The translations under genes and the position numbers were made by a program. Shown piece by piece: positions 45,763 to 53,381 of a DNA stretch of 64,000 bases. Every line of letters begins with the position of its first letter. Positions within the stretch are counted from its first letter, which is position 1. Origin of the DNA: Emcibacter nanhaiensis (GTDB lineage: Bacteria; Pseudomonadota; Alphaproteobacteria; Sphingomonadales; Emcibacteraceae); contig NZ_VFIY01000006.1 in NCBI RefSeq assembly GCF_006385175.1, positions 186,001 through 250,000 of the forward strand. The letters are read 5' to 3'. Under the pieces are notes generated by a model, which saw nothing but the letters and a program-made list of their open reading frames with translations, was not told where the DNA came from and did not search any database.

Positions 45763-46162
45763 AATAGAGTAATTTTTCCGTTTATATGGTCCTGCAGCAT
45801 AAATCACACCGCATTTACTTCTGGCATATTCTCTCAAATTAAAGGGGGAAACAAAAGGCAGAGTCAAGGCGGTATCGGGTTTATGACGTCATTCCCTGAA
45901 ATGATGGTAGCAAATAGCATTAAAAAAATAATATAACTATTTATAATTAAAGGATAAAAAATAATTGTTCATTTGTACAAAAATCTCCATTTCGGGGGTT
46001 GTCAACTTGTCTGAAAGATGTGAAGATGTTTGTCTGGAGGCCGCATTCGTCAGGAGAAGCATACAAACATCACACTGGTTCTCGATTACGGCATAACAAT
46101 AAAATCCGAAGCTGTGCGCGAGGGCATCCAGTCACTAAAAGAAAAGGAAGGGAGTGAAATAT
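45763..46162. other. 400-bp control region upstream of the TonB receptor
   Basis: AT-rich at about 45905-45965, with more ordinary composition after. It holds the 5' end of the leftward sulfotransferase gene and the promoter of the receptor. The only recognisable element is a TGTACA-type inverted repeat at 45964-45981. No open frame here looks coding. Confidence 0.5.
45964..45981. promoter_or_regulatory. Candidate TetR operator, site 3 (variant)
   Basis: ATTGTTCA-TT-TGTACAAA: same half-site length and 2-base spacer as the site at 26937-26954, with one change in each half-site. It lies about 180 bases before the TonB receptor start. Chance occurrence is possible in AT-rich DNA, but its match in spacing and length supports one shared regulator. 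Confidence 0.45.
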
Positions 46163-48508
46163 ATGAAAGGTAAATATCGGGTTTCGAAGTCGGCCCTGAT
46201 GACTTCGACGATATTGTTGTCCGGAATTATGTCCGCGCAACAGGCAGTCTACGCTGCAGAAGAAGGGGAAGCGGTTCTCGAAGAGATCATCGTGACTTCC
46301 CAGAAACGTGAATCCAGCCTTCAGGATGTATCCCTGTCAGTTCAGGTTCTGGGCAACCAGCAACTGGAAGATCTGAACGTCAATGCCTTTGAGGATTATA
46401 TCCAGTTCCTGCCGACGGTATCTTTCCAGAATGCCCGGCCGGGTGTGGCGCAGATCTATATGCGCGGTATTTCCAGTGGTGGTGACGGCAACCATTCTGC
46501 TTCCATGCCGAGCGTAGGTGTCTATCTTGACGAACAGCCAATCACCACGATTAACCAGATACTCGACCTGCATGCCTATGACATCGCCAGGATTGAAACC
46601 CTGTCCGGGCCGCAAGGAACCCTGTTCGGCGCCAGCAGCCAGGCCGGTACCATGCGGATCATCACCAATAAGCCGGTCCTGGGCGAGTTCGAAGCGGGGT
46701 ATGATGTGGCGGCAAATGTGGTGAAAAGCGGCGAACCCGGCTACACCCTGGAAGGCTTCGCCAATATTCCGGTTTCCGACAAGGTCGCCATTCGCCTGGT
46801 CGGCTGGCATGAAGATGACGGCGGCTACATTGATAACGTGCCGGCATCCATCACCTATGCGGCCAGCGGCATCGTGAAGGATAATGCCGATATCGTTGAA
46901 AAGAACTTCAATGATAATACGGTGACCGGTGGACGGGCGCTGCTGCGTATTGACCTTGATGACAACTGGACCATTACCCCCGGCCTGACTTATCAGAACC
47001 AGAAGTCAACCGGTTCCTTCACCCATGATCCGGAAACGCTCGGCGACTTGCTGGCGCAGGACTTTTTCCCGACTGAATATGATGAAGACTGGTATCAGGC
47101 AACCCTGACGGTTGAAGGCAAGATCGGCAACCTGGATGTGGTCTATGCCGGCGCCTATCTGCACCGCAACGTGGACAGCATTTATGATTATTCCGGATAT
47201 GCGGAATATCTGGAAAATGTGTATGCAGCATATGGTTATGATTGCGTTTACTACACTGCCGGCGGCGAATGTGCGGACCCGTCCCAGTATGTGACCGGCG
47301 ATGAATTGTTTGAACGCCAGAGCCACGAATTGCGCGTCCAGTCACCCCAGGAAAACCGCCTGCGGTTTATTGCCGGCCTGTTCTACCAGCGCCAGGTCCA
47401 TGACTTTGACCTTCAGTGGGTCGTTCCTGATATGAATCCCGCAAATTCCGTCATTCCTGACGGGCATACGACCTGGCAGACCAAACAGGTCCGCATCGAC
47501 CGGGAATATGCCGCCTTCGGTGAGGTCAGCTATGATATTACCGAACAACTGACCTTGCTGGCCGGTATGCGCTACTATAAATACAAAAACAGTCTCTATG
47601 GCTTCAATGGCTTTATCGGGCACTGTACCGGCTTCTATGTAGACGGTGAGTTTGTTCAGGATCCGGATGGCACACCCCAATATCCCTGTTTTGATACGCG
47701 GATACTGGATGGCCTGGAGGAAAATACCGGCCAGACCTACAAGGTCAATCTGAGTTACCGGATTGATGATGATAAAATGGTCTATGCCACTTTCTCCCAG
47801 GGGTATCGCCCCGGCGGCGTGAACCGGGCGCGCGTACCAGGTATCCCGGGATACAAGGAAGACTTTGTCGACAACTATGAGATCGGCTGGAAAACAAGCT
47901 GGATGGATAACCGTCTCAGGTTCAATGGCGCCGTCTATTATGTGAGCTGGGATGATGTGCAATTCAGCTTCCTCGATTTCTCCGTATCCAACCTGACGAT
48001 CATTCAGAATGTTGGTGGTTCACGAACCTATGGTGCTGAATTCGACCTGATGTTTGCAGCCTCTGAAAATTTGACGCTTTCATTGTCGGCTTCCTACAAT
48101 GACGCCAAACTGACGGATGACTACAGAAGGGCTGCGGATGGTCCAATCCTGGCGCCAAAGGGGACAGAGATGCCATTTGTGCCCAAGCTGCAGTTCACCG
48201 CAATTGCCCGCTATGAGCAGGAAATCGCCAATGTGCCTTCTTTCTTCCAGGCGGCATATTCTTATACCGATGACAGTTGGAATAATCTGGAGCTTGATCT
48301 CAGGGAAAAACAGCATGCCTATGGTCTGCTCAATCTTTCCGCCGGGGTGAGCGGGGACGGTTGGACCTTCAGTGTCTTTGCCGACAACGTGACGGATACC
48401 CGGGCGGAAATCGCCAAATATTATCCCGGTTATCCCAGCGAGATCGATACCACGACGGCTACCAACCGCCCACGCAGTTTCGGGGCTCGTTTTGGTCAGC
48501 GTTTCTGA
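46163..48508 (+). CDS. TonB-dependent outer-membrane receptor
   Basis: A 781-residue receptor: a signal peptide ending near AVYAAEEG; a TonB box/plug start EEIIVTSQKRESSLQDVSLS; the plug domain with TLSGPQGTLFGASSQAGTMR near residues 148-167; then a 22-strand-type barrel ending in RFGQRF with the terminal Phe of outer-membrane proteins. The family imports scarce, bulky substrates; this branch (EEIIVTAQKRE-type) is common in marine and sphingomonad-like bacteria with catabolic clusters. GTG 46154 is in frame, but ATG 46163 has GGGAG at proper distance. It is followed by its own terminator. Confidence 0.93.
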   Translation: MKGKYRVSKSALMTSTILLSGIMSAQQAVYAAEEGEAVLEEIIVTSQKRESSLQDVSLSVQVLGNQQLEDLNVNAFEDYIQFLPTVSFQNARPGVAQIYMRGISSGGDGNHSASMPSVGVYLDEQPITTINQILDLHAYDIARIETLSGPQGTLFGASSQAGTMRIITNKPVLGEFEAGYDVAANVVKSGEPGYTLEGFANIPVSDKVAIRLVGWHEDDGGYIDNVPASITYAASGIVKDNADIVEKNFNDNTVTGGRALLRIDLDDNWTITPGLTYQNQKSTGSFTHDPETLGDLLAQDFFPTEYDEDWYQATLTVEGKIGNLDVVYAGAYLHRNVDSIYDYSGYAEYLENVYAAYGYDCVYYTAGGECADPSQYVTGDELFERQSHELRVQSPQENRLRFIAGLFYQRQVHDFDLQWVVPDMNPANSVIPDGHTTWQTKQVRIDREYAAFGEVSYDITEQLTLLAGMRYYKYKNSLYGFNGFIGHCTGFYVDGEFVQDPDGTPQYPCFDTRILDGLEENTGQTYKVNLSYRIDDDKMVYATFSQGYRPGGVNRARVPGIPGYKEDFVDNYEIGWKTSWMDNRLRFNGAVYYVSWDDVQFSFLDFSVSNLTIIQNVGGSRTYGAEFDLMFAASENLTLSLSASYNDAKLTDDYRRAADGPILAPKGTEMPFVPKLQFTAIARYEQEIANVPSFFQAAYSYTDDSWNNLELDLREKQHAYGLLNLSAGVSGDGWTFSVFADNVTDTRAEIAKYYPGYPSEIDTTTATNRPRSFGARFGQRF

Positions 48509-48536
48509 TCCAGACTTGAAATGCAATATAACTCTC

Positions 48537-48565
48537 AGCGGGCAGGAAACTGTCCGCTGTTTTTC
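48537..48565 (+). terminator. Intrinsic terminator after the TonB receptor
   Basis: AGCGGGCAG-GAAA-CTGTCCGCT: nine pairs (one G-U) closed by a GAAA tetraloop, followed by GTTTTTC. It starts 28 bases after the receptor stop, so the receptor is probably monocistronic and the aminotransferase downstream has its own promoter or relies on read-through. Confidence 0.85.
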
Positions 48566-48663
48566 TTCCCATTTGATCGACTGTTTGACGTGGAATGGCA
48601 ATGCCATGCTGCGTCGTCGCCAGCCGGAAATTCAATGATCGGGCCTGACAGGAGGGCTTTAAG

Positions 48664-49938
48664 ATGACCAATGCAGAACTCTGGGCGCGCCGGGAGCAGG
48701 CGGTGGCCCGTGGTGTGGGCACCATGCACCAGCGCTTTGCCGCGCGGGCCAAAAATGCCGAACTGTGGGATGTGGAGGGCAAGCGCTATATCGACTTTGC
48801 CAGCGGCATCGCGGTAAATAACACCGGCCACAGCGATCCGCGGATTGTCGAGGCGGTGAAGGCGCAATTGGACAACTTCTCCCACAGCTGTTTCCAGGTC
48901 AATCCCTATGAAAGCTATGTTGCGCTGGCGGAGAAGCTCAATGCGGCGGCGCCGGGGCCGAGCCCCAAGAAATCCATCTTCCTCACCACCGGGGTGGAAG
49001 CGGTGGAGAATGCGGTCAAGATCGCCCGGGTGGCGACCGGACGGCCCGGCATCATCGCCTTTAAGGGCGGCTTTCACGGCCGCACCATGATGGGCATGGC
49101 GCTGACCGGCAAGGTGGCGCCCTACAAGGTCGGCTTCGGGCCGTTCCCGACCGATATCTACCATGTGCCTTATCCTGTGGCCTATCATGGGGTGACCGAG
49201 CAGATGAGCCTCGAGGCGCTGGACGGACTGTTCAAGGCGGATATTGACCCGAAACGGGTGGCGGCGATCATCCTCGAGCCGGTGCAGGGCGAGGGTGGCT
49301 TCTATGCCGCAAGCCCCAGCTTCATGCAGGCGCTGCGCAAGCTGTGTGACGAGCATGGCATGCTGCTGATCTGCGACGAGATCCAGACCGGCTTTGCCCG
49401 TACCGGTAAATTGTTTGCGACAGAATATAGCGGCATTGAGCCGGACCTGATGACGGTGGCCAAGGCTATGGCCGGCGGCTTCCCGATCAGCGGTGTGGTC
49501 GGCAAGGCGGACATCATGGATGCGGCGGCGCCGGGCGGCCTCGGCGGCACCTATGGCGGTTCACCACTGGGCTGTGTAGCCGGTCTCAAGGTGATGGAGA
49601 TCATCGAGCAGGATAACCTTTGCGGGCGGGCCGTTGAGATCGGCGAACTGTTCAAGAGCAGGCTGTTACGAATGAAAGGTAACGGCATGAGCTCAATCGG
49701 CGAAGTGCGCAACCTGGGCGCCATGATTGCCATGGAGCTGGTCATGGACGAGGAGGCCGACCGGCCGGACCCGGAACTCACCGGCCGGATCGTCAGGGAC
49801 GCAGCCGAGAAGGGACTGACCCTGCTCAGCTGCGGCATCCGCGGCAATGTGATCCGCTTCCTGCCAGCGCTCACCGCCAGTGACGATATCCTCAACGAGG
49901 GGCTCGATATCCTCGAGGAAGTGATGTCTGCTGACTAA
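48664..49938 (+). CDS. gabT: 4-aminobutyrate-type aminotransferase (class III)
   Basis: A 424-residue PLP enzyme with the pattern of GABA/5-aminovalerate aminotransferases: FASGIAVNNTGHSDPRIVEA near residues 41-60, FLTTGVEAVENAVKIAR, FKGGFHGRTMMGMALTGKV, ILEPVQGEGGF near 201-211, the Asp in LICDEIQTGFARTGKLF, and the catalytic Lys in TVAKAMAGGFPISGVV near 263-278. Probable reaction: GABA or a similar omega-amino acid plus 2-oxoglutarate to the semialdehyde plus glutamate. No succinate-semialdehyde dehydrogenase gene is adjacent. AGGAGGG lies just before ATG 48664. Confidence 0.88.
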   Translation: MTNAELWARREQAVARGVGTMHQRFAARAKNAELWDVEGKRYIDFASGIAVNNTGHSDPRIVEAVKAQLDNFSHSCFQVNPYESYVALAEKLNAAAPGPSPKKSIFLTTGVEAVENAVKIARVATGRPGIIAFKGGFHGRTMMGMALTGKVAPYKVGFGPFPTDIYHVPYPVAYHGVTEQMSLEALDGLFKADIDPKRVAAIILEPVQGEGGFYAASPSFMQALRKLCDEHGMLLICDEIQTGFARTGKLFATEYSGIEPDLMTVAKAMAGGFPISGVVGKADIMDAAAPGGLGGTYGGSPLGCVAGLKVMEIIEQDNLCGRAVEIGELFKSRLLRMKGNGMSSIGEVRNLGAMIAMELVMDEEADRPDPELTGRIVRDAAEKGLTLLSCGIRGNVIRFLPALTASDDILNEGLDILEEVMSAD

Positions 49939-49964
49939 AAGCTATTACTGACACAGGCTAAACT

Positions 49965-49988
49965 GGACCCCGGAAGGGGGCCTTTTTT
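49965..49988 (+). terminator. Intrinsic terminator after gabT
   Basis: GGACCCC-GGAA-GGGGGCC forms a GC-rich stem with an A-G mismatch and a GGAA loop, followed by TTTTTT. It lies 27 bases after the stop and separates gabT from the convergent sigma-54 activator gene. Confidence 0.75.
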
Positions 49989-50143
49989 GTTTCATTCAGA
50001 CTTGTGAGTTATGTTTGTGCGAAAAATATGCGCAACCTTGTCTTTAACCTGTTGGAAAAAACAGTTTTCCGCTACCTCTCGGCCGCACCATGTCACGGAT
50101 ATCCTTCCGCCCTTTGCATCCTTGCCTGAACAAGGCCATCCTG

Positions 50144-51946
50144 TTAACCGGAAATGTCAGTCTTTTTCAGGCGATAGGCCAGTTGCGGGCGGGTAATTCC
50201 CAGGCTCCTGGCGGCGGCCGACAGATTGCCGTCGGCTTTCTCGACCGCGGCTTCCAGGATCTGCTGTTCCAGTTCATCCAGCGACACGTTGCGGTCAATG
50301 ATATGTTCCGCAATATCCCGGTAGTTGTTGCTGTGCTCTCCCGACTGGCACAGTCCCTGATCCGGCTGGAAATTCAGATTGCCATCCTTGCCCAGCCCGA
50401 GCAGGGCATTGGAAAAGTCCTCGCCGCAGGTGAACAGGTGGCTGAGGTCGATGGCGCCGTCGTTGGGCGCCAGAATGACGCCCCGCTCCACCAGGTTTTC
50501 CAGTTCCCGGATATTGCCCGGCCAGTCGTAATTCAAAAAACCGTCAATGGCCCGGGAGGTGAAACCGGCGATGCTCTTGTCATATTTCTGGCTGTATTTG
50601 AGCAGGAAATGGTTCATGAGCAGCGGTATGTCCGCTTTTCTGTCCCGCAGCGGAGGAATATGGATCGGGAAGACGTTGAGCCGGAAATACAGATCCTGGC
50701 GGAATCGCCCGGCTTTGACCTCGGCCTGAAGGTCTGCGTTGGTCGCGGCAATGACGCGGATATCGATATCCTGGGTTTTCTTGCTGCCGACCCGTTCGAT
50801 CTGGTGTTCCTGCAACACCCGCAGCAGCTTGCCCTGGGCGGACAGGGAGAGGGTGCCGATCTCATCCAGGAAAATGGTGCCCGTGTCTGCCCGTTCGAAC
50901 CGTCCGGCCCGGGGTTCCACAGCGCCGGTATAGGCGCCTTTCTCGACACCGAATAATTCGGCTTCAAGCAGGTTTTCCGGAATGGCGGCACAATTGACCG
51001 CGACATAGGGTTGATCTGCCCGTTTGCTGATCTGTTTCAGGGTCCGGGCGAACATTTCCTTGCCCACGCCGCTTTCGCCGAGGAACAGGACCGTGGCGTC
51101 AGTTTGCGCCACCTTGTCGAGCATGTGACAGGCTACGTTGAAGGCCGCAGAAGCCCCGACCATATTGGCAGAGAGTTTTTCCTGAAACTGGCTGTTGACC
51201 GGGCTGCCTTCCGGAACATGGACATGCTCGGACGGATTCTGGGCGCTTCTGATGGTCTGGGCGTTGGCAAAGGCCTGCGGCTGCATGAAGGCCAGCTCTT
51301 CCTCAATATCGCTCCATTCGGAGATGGGCTTGCCAACAATGCGGCAGTTGCTGTGGCCCATGGCGCGACACTCCACTTCCTTGAACACCACCGGCCGGCC
51401 CATGAAGACGGAGGTATAGCCGCTGGCGTAGCCAATCTGCATCCAGCACACCGGATCGGCGCCAAGGCCGTACCGTTCGATATGGACTTCATCCTCGATG
51501 CTGTCTTTCCACAGGAACTCGCCGTAAAAATGACCCTTGTTGGTATCCGCATCCAGCCGGATGGGCTCCACATTGACAATGCCTTCCAGGGAATGCAGTT
51601 GCGGCCCCACGGAAAAAACGTCGAAAAAGTCGGCGCCGCTGCGAAGTTTAAGGGCAAGTTCCGCATCCTTGGCGCCGGACACATAGCCCATACGTGTGAG
51701 AAGCGCCCGGGCCTTGTCGACACCGAGGGATTCAATCATTTCATTCCGCAATGCGCCAAGCGACGTGGCATGCAGCATCATCATGCGCATGTTGTCCAGC
51801 CAGATGCGGCCTTCCTTGGGGGCAAATTTGAGCCTGGCGGAAAGGTCCATATAGTCCGGCAATTCCGGAATAAGTTTTATTTTCTCATTCAGGTCCTCCG
51901 GCTGGCCCAAGGCGGTTTTGCCGGTATATTTCAAAGTCGTCGTCAT
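50144..51946 (-). CDS. dmpR: DmpR/XylR/MopR-type sigma-54 activator for phenolics
   Basis: A 600-residue enhancer-binding protein. The N-terminal XylR_N plus V4R sensor covers about residues 25-215, with Cys167, Glu190, Cys193 and Cys201 at the same mutual spacing as the structural zinc site of the phenol sensor MopR. AAA+ domain: Walker A GESGVGKE (290-297), GAYTGA (337-342, the common variant of the sigma-54-contacting GAFTGA), and Walker B TIFLDE. The C-terminal Fis-type helix-turn-helix is [20 protein letters not shown]. Preceded by AGGGAGG. It is divergent from the YCF48-MMPL operon and most likely activates it and the phenol hydroxylase. Confidence 0.92.
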   Translation of the reverse strand: MTTTLKYTGKTALGQPEDLNEKIKLIPELPDYMDLSARLKFAPKEGRIWLDNMRMMMLHATSLGALRNEMIESLGVDKARALLTRMGYVSGAKDAELALKLRSGADFFDVFSVGPQLHSLEGIVNVEPIRLDADTNKGHFYGEFLWKDSIEDEVHIERYGLGADPVCWMQIGYASGYTSVFMGRPVVFKEVECRAMGHSNCRIVGKPISEWSDIEEELAFMQPQAFANAQTIRSAQNPSEHVHVPEGSPVNSQFQEKLSANMVGASAAFNVACHMLDKVAQTDATVLFLGESGVGKEMFARTLKQISKRADQPYVAVNCAAIPENLLEAELFGVEKGAYTGAVEPRAGRFERADTGTIFLDEIGTLSLSAQGKLLRVLQEHQIERVGSKKTQDIDIRVIAATNADLQAEVKAGRFRQDLYFRLNVFPIHIPPLRDRKADIPLLMNHFLLKYSQKYDKSIAGFTSRAIDGFLNYDWPGNIRELENLVERGVILAPNDGAIDLSHLFTCGEDFSNALLGLGKDGNLNFQPDQGLCQSGEHSNNYRDIAEHIIDRNVSLDELEQQILEAAVEKADGNLSAAARSLGITRPQLAYRLKKTDISG

Positions 51947-52053
51947 ACTAGGGCCTCCCTATATTATATTTTGTGCCCGAGATGAGATTTTGCTCATCTA
52001 CACCAGTATACACCGGTTTTCCAAGTTTAGCTCAGATAAACACACAGATCATC

Positions 52054-52069
52054 TGATGATTTGATCAAT
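52054..52069. promoter_or_regulatory. XylR/DmpR-type upstream activating site
   Basis: TGATGATTTGATCAAT contains GATTTGATCAA, the reverse complement of TTGATCAAATC. This matches the half-site published for XylR (TTGANCAAATC, from memory). The identical 16 bases recur at 60484-60499 before dmpK. It is about 200 bases upstream of the -24 element, compatible with DNA looping. Confidence 0.65.
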
Positions 52070-52260
52070 AGATGAAACAGGTCCGGGGCTTGATTTTATC
52101 ATTTCGGAAACCCGCGAAACGCCCCGCAAGCCCGGTTTTTCATCAGCAAGTGATGGATGAAAAAATAAACTGACAACAAGCAAGTCACTGAAACTACAAC
52201 CGGAAATTTCCTCTTCTTTTAGTCGTTCTAAAAACGACATCTCTGCCACTAGCGCAGAAT

Positions 52261-52276
52261 TGGCACACCGTTTGCA
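52261..52276 (+). promoter_or_regulatory. Sigma-54 (-24/-12) promoter of the YCF48-MMPL operon
   Basis: TGGCAC-ACCGT-TTGCA is a complete match to the sigma-54 consensus TGGCAY-N5-TTGCW, with the invariant GG and GC correctly spaced. Transcription would start near 52288, about 64 bases before the GTG start of the first gene. Confidence 0.85.
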
Positions 52277-52351
52277 ATTTCGGAGATGCCGCCTGTCGGA
52301 TGATGAAGAAAAAACAAAACCGGCGCGGCGAGAATATAGGGAGTAGGGAAA

Positions 52352-53326
52352 GTGTTGAAACACGACAAGCGAAAGACTCGGAATCCGTTCGCAGGCGTCA
52401 TGCTGATTTTTCTGGCCGTTCTTGGTGGCTGCGAAGCAAAGCTGGACCTGTCCGGAGTGGAAAAATCAGAACAACAAGCCGTCAAGCGAAGCGACCAGTT
52501 TTTGGCCGCAGCTGAAAATGATCAGGCTCTGGTCATCGTCGGGCGTCGGGGCGTTGTCCTGACCTCATTCGATCGGGGGGAAAGCTGGCAACGTCAACAG
52601 CTGACCGGAGATACGGTCGTCGACCTGCCAAACCTCGTCGATATTACCGCTTGTCCCGATGGCAATTTCATCGCACTCGATACCAACCGAAAGATCTGGC
52701 TGGGCGGCGCGGATGCCAGGACCTGGACGTCAAAAAAGATCGATACCCCGGAAGAAGTGGTTGACCTCGCCTGTGATGCGACAGGCGCCTATTGGGTTGT
52801 CGGAAGTTTCACCCTGATCCTTAAGAGCCAGGACCAGGGGCAGAGCTGGCAGGACATGTCCATTGGTGAGGACGCCTTGCTGTCACGCATTCAGTTTGTC
52901 ACACCGGAGCATGCCGTCATAACCGGCGAGTTTGGCGTGGTCTATACCAGTGAAGACGGCGGCAAGTCCTGGTTTCCAACCGGACCCGTGCCAAACGAGT
53001 TTTATTCCGCCGCCAGCTATTTCCGGACCAGCCAGCAGGGCTGGGTAGGGGGATTGCAGGGCATCATCCTGTACACCGAAGACGGCGGCAAAAGCTGGAA
53101 CCGCCAGAAGACCGGCACCTCTTCCCCGATCTACCGGATATTCGAGAATGGAAAGTCTCTCATCGCCCTGGGCGACCAGGGAACAATTCTCAGCCTGCAC
53201 GAAAACGAGTGGCGGCCACTGACGGTTGAAGGGCTGGGATTTGGCTACCTCCGCGCGGCGGTGCCGCTGGAGGACGGGCAATTCCTGGTCGCCGGCGGCA
53301 ACGGATTGCTCCGAACCATTCACTGA
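52352..53326 (+). CDS. YCF48/BNR-repeat lipoprotein
   Basis: A 324-residue envelope protein: a lipoprotein signal ending in LAVLGGCE, then a beta-propeller of photosystem-assembly-factor (YCF48) type with repeated DGGKSW-like turns (DRGESWQR, DQGQSWQD, EDGGKSWFP, EDGGKSWNR). Such proteins are often encoded just before MMPL/RND transporters in clusters for hydrophobic compounds; a periplasmic partner role is inferred. The start is GTG 52352 with AGGGAG 8 bases upstream; TTG 52355 is possible. First gene after the sigma-54 promoter. Confidence 0.85.
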   Translation: MLKHDKRKTRNPFAGVMLIFLAVLGGCEAKLDLSGVEKSEQQAVKRSDQFLAAAENDQALVIVGRRGVVLTSFDRGESWQRQQLTGDTVVDLPNLVDITACPDGNFIALDTNRKIWLGGADARTWTSKKIDTPEEVVDLACDATGAYWVVGSFTLILKSQDQGQSWQDMSIGEDALLSRIQFVTPEHAVITGEFGVVYTSEDGGKSWFPTGPVPNEFYSAASYFRTSQQGWVGGLQGIILYTEDGGKSWNRQKTGTSSPIYRIFENGKSLIALGDQGTILSLHENEWRPLTVEGLGFGYLRAAVPLEDGQFLVAGGNGLLRTIH

Positions 53327-53381
53327 ATTTCTGCCAACGGGCAAATACGCAAACAGATTAAAGACACTATAGGGACGAAAT

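Larger units (their letters stand above)
51947..52351. other. 405-bp control region with DmpR-type sites and a sigma-54 promoter
   Basis: The divergent region between the activator gene and the YCF48 operon. In order: an inverted repeat GATGAG-ATTTTG-CTCATC (51981-51998) near the activator start; a weak half-site at 52025-52035; a strong XylR/DmpR-type half-site at 52058-52068; a GTCGTT-CTAAA-AACGAC inverted repeat (52222-52238); and the -24/-12 promoter at 52261-52276. No coding frame is supported inside it. Confidence 0.7.

Noticed and set aside
48596-48615. Possible sigma-54-like TGGCA element before gabT
   Set aside because: The -12 part is wrong in sequence and spacing (no TTGC 5-6 bases after TGGCA), unlike the two perfect promoters at 52261 and 60593.
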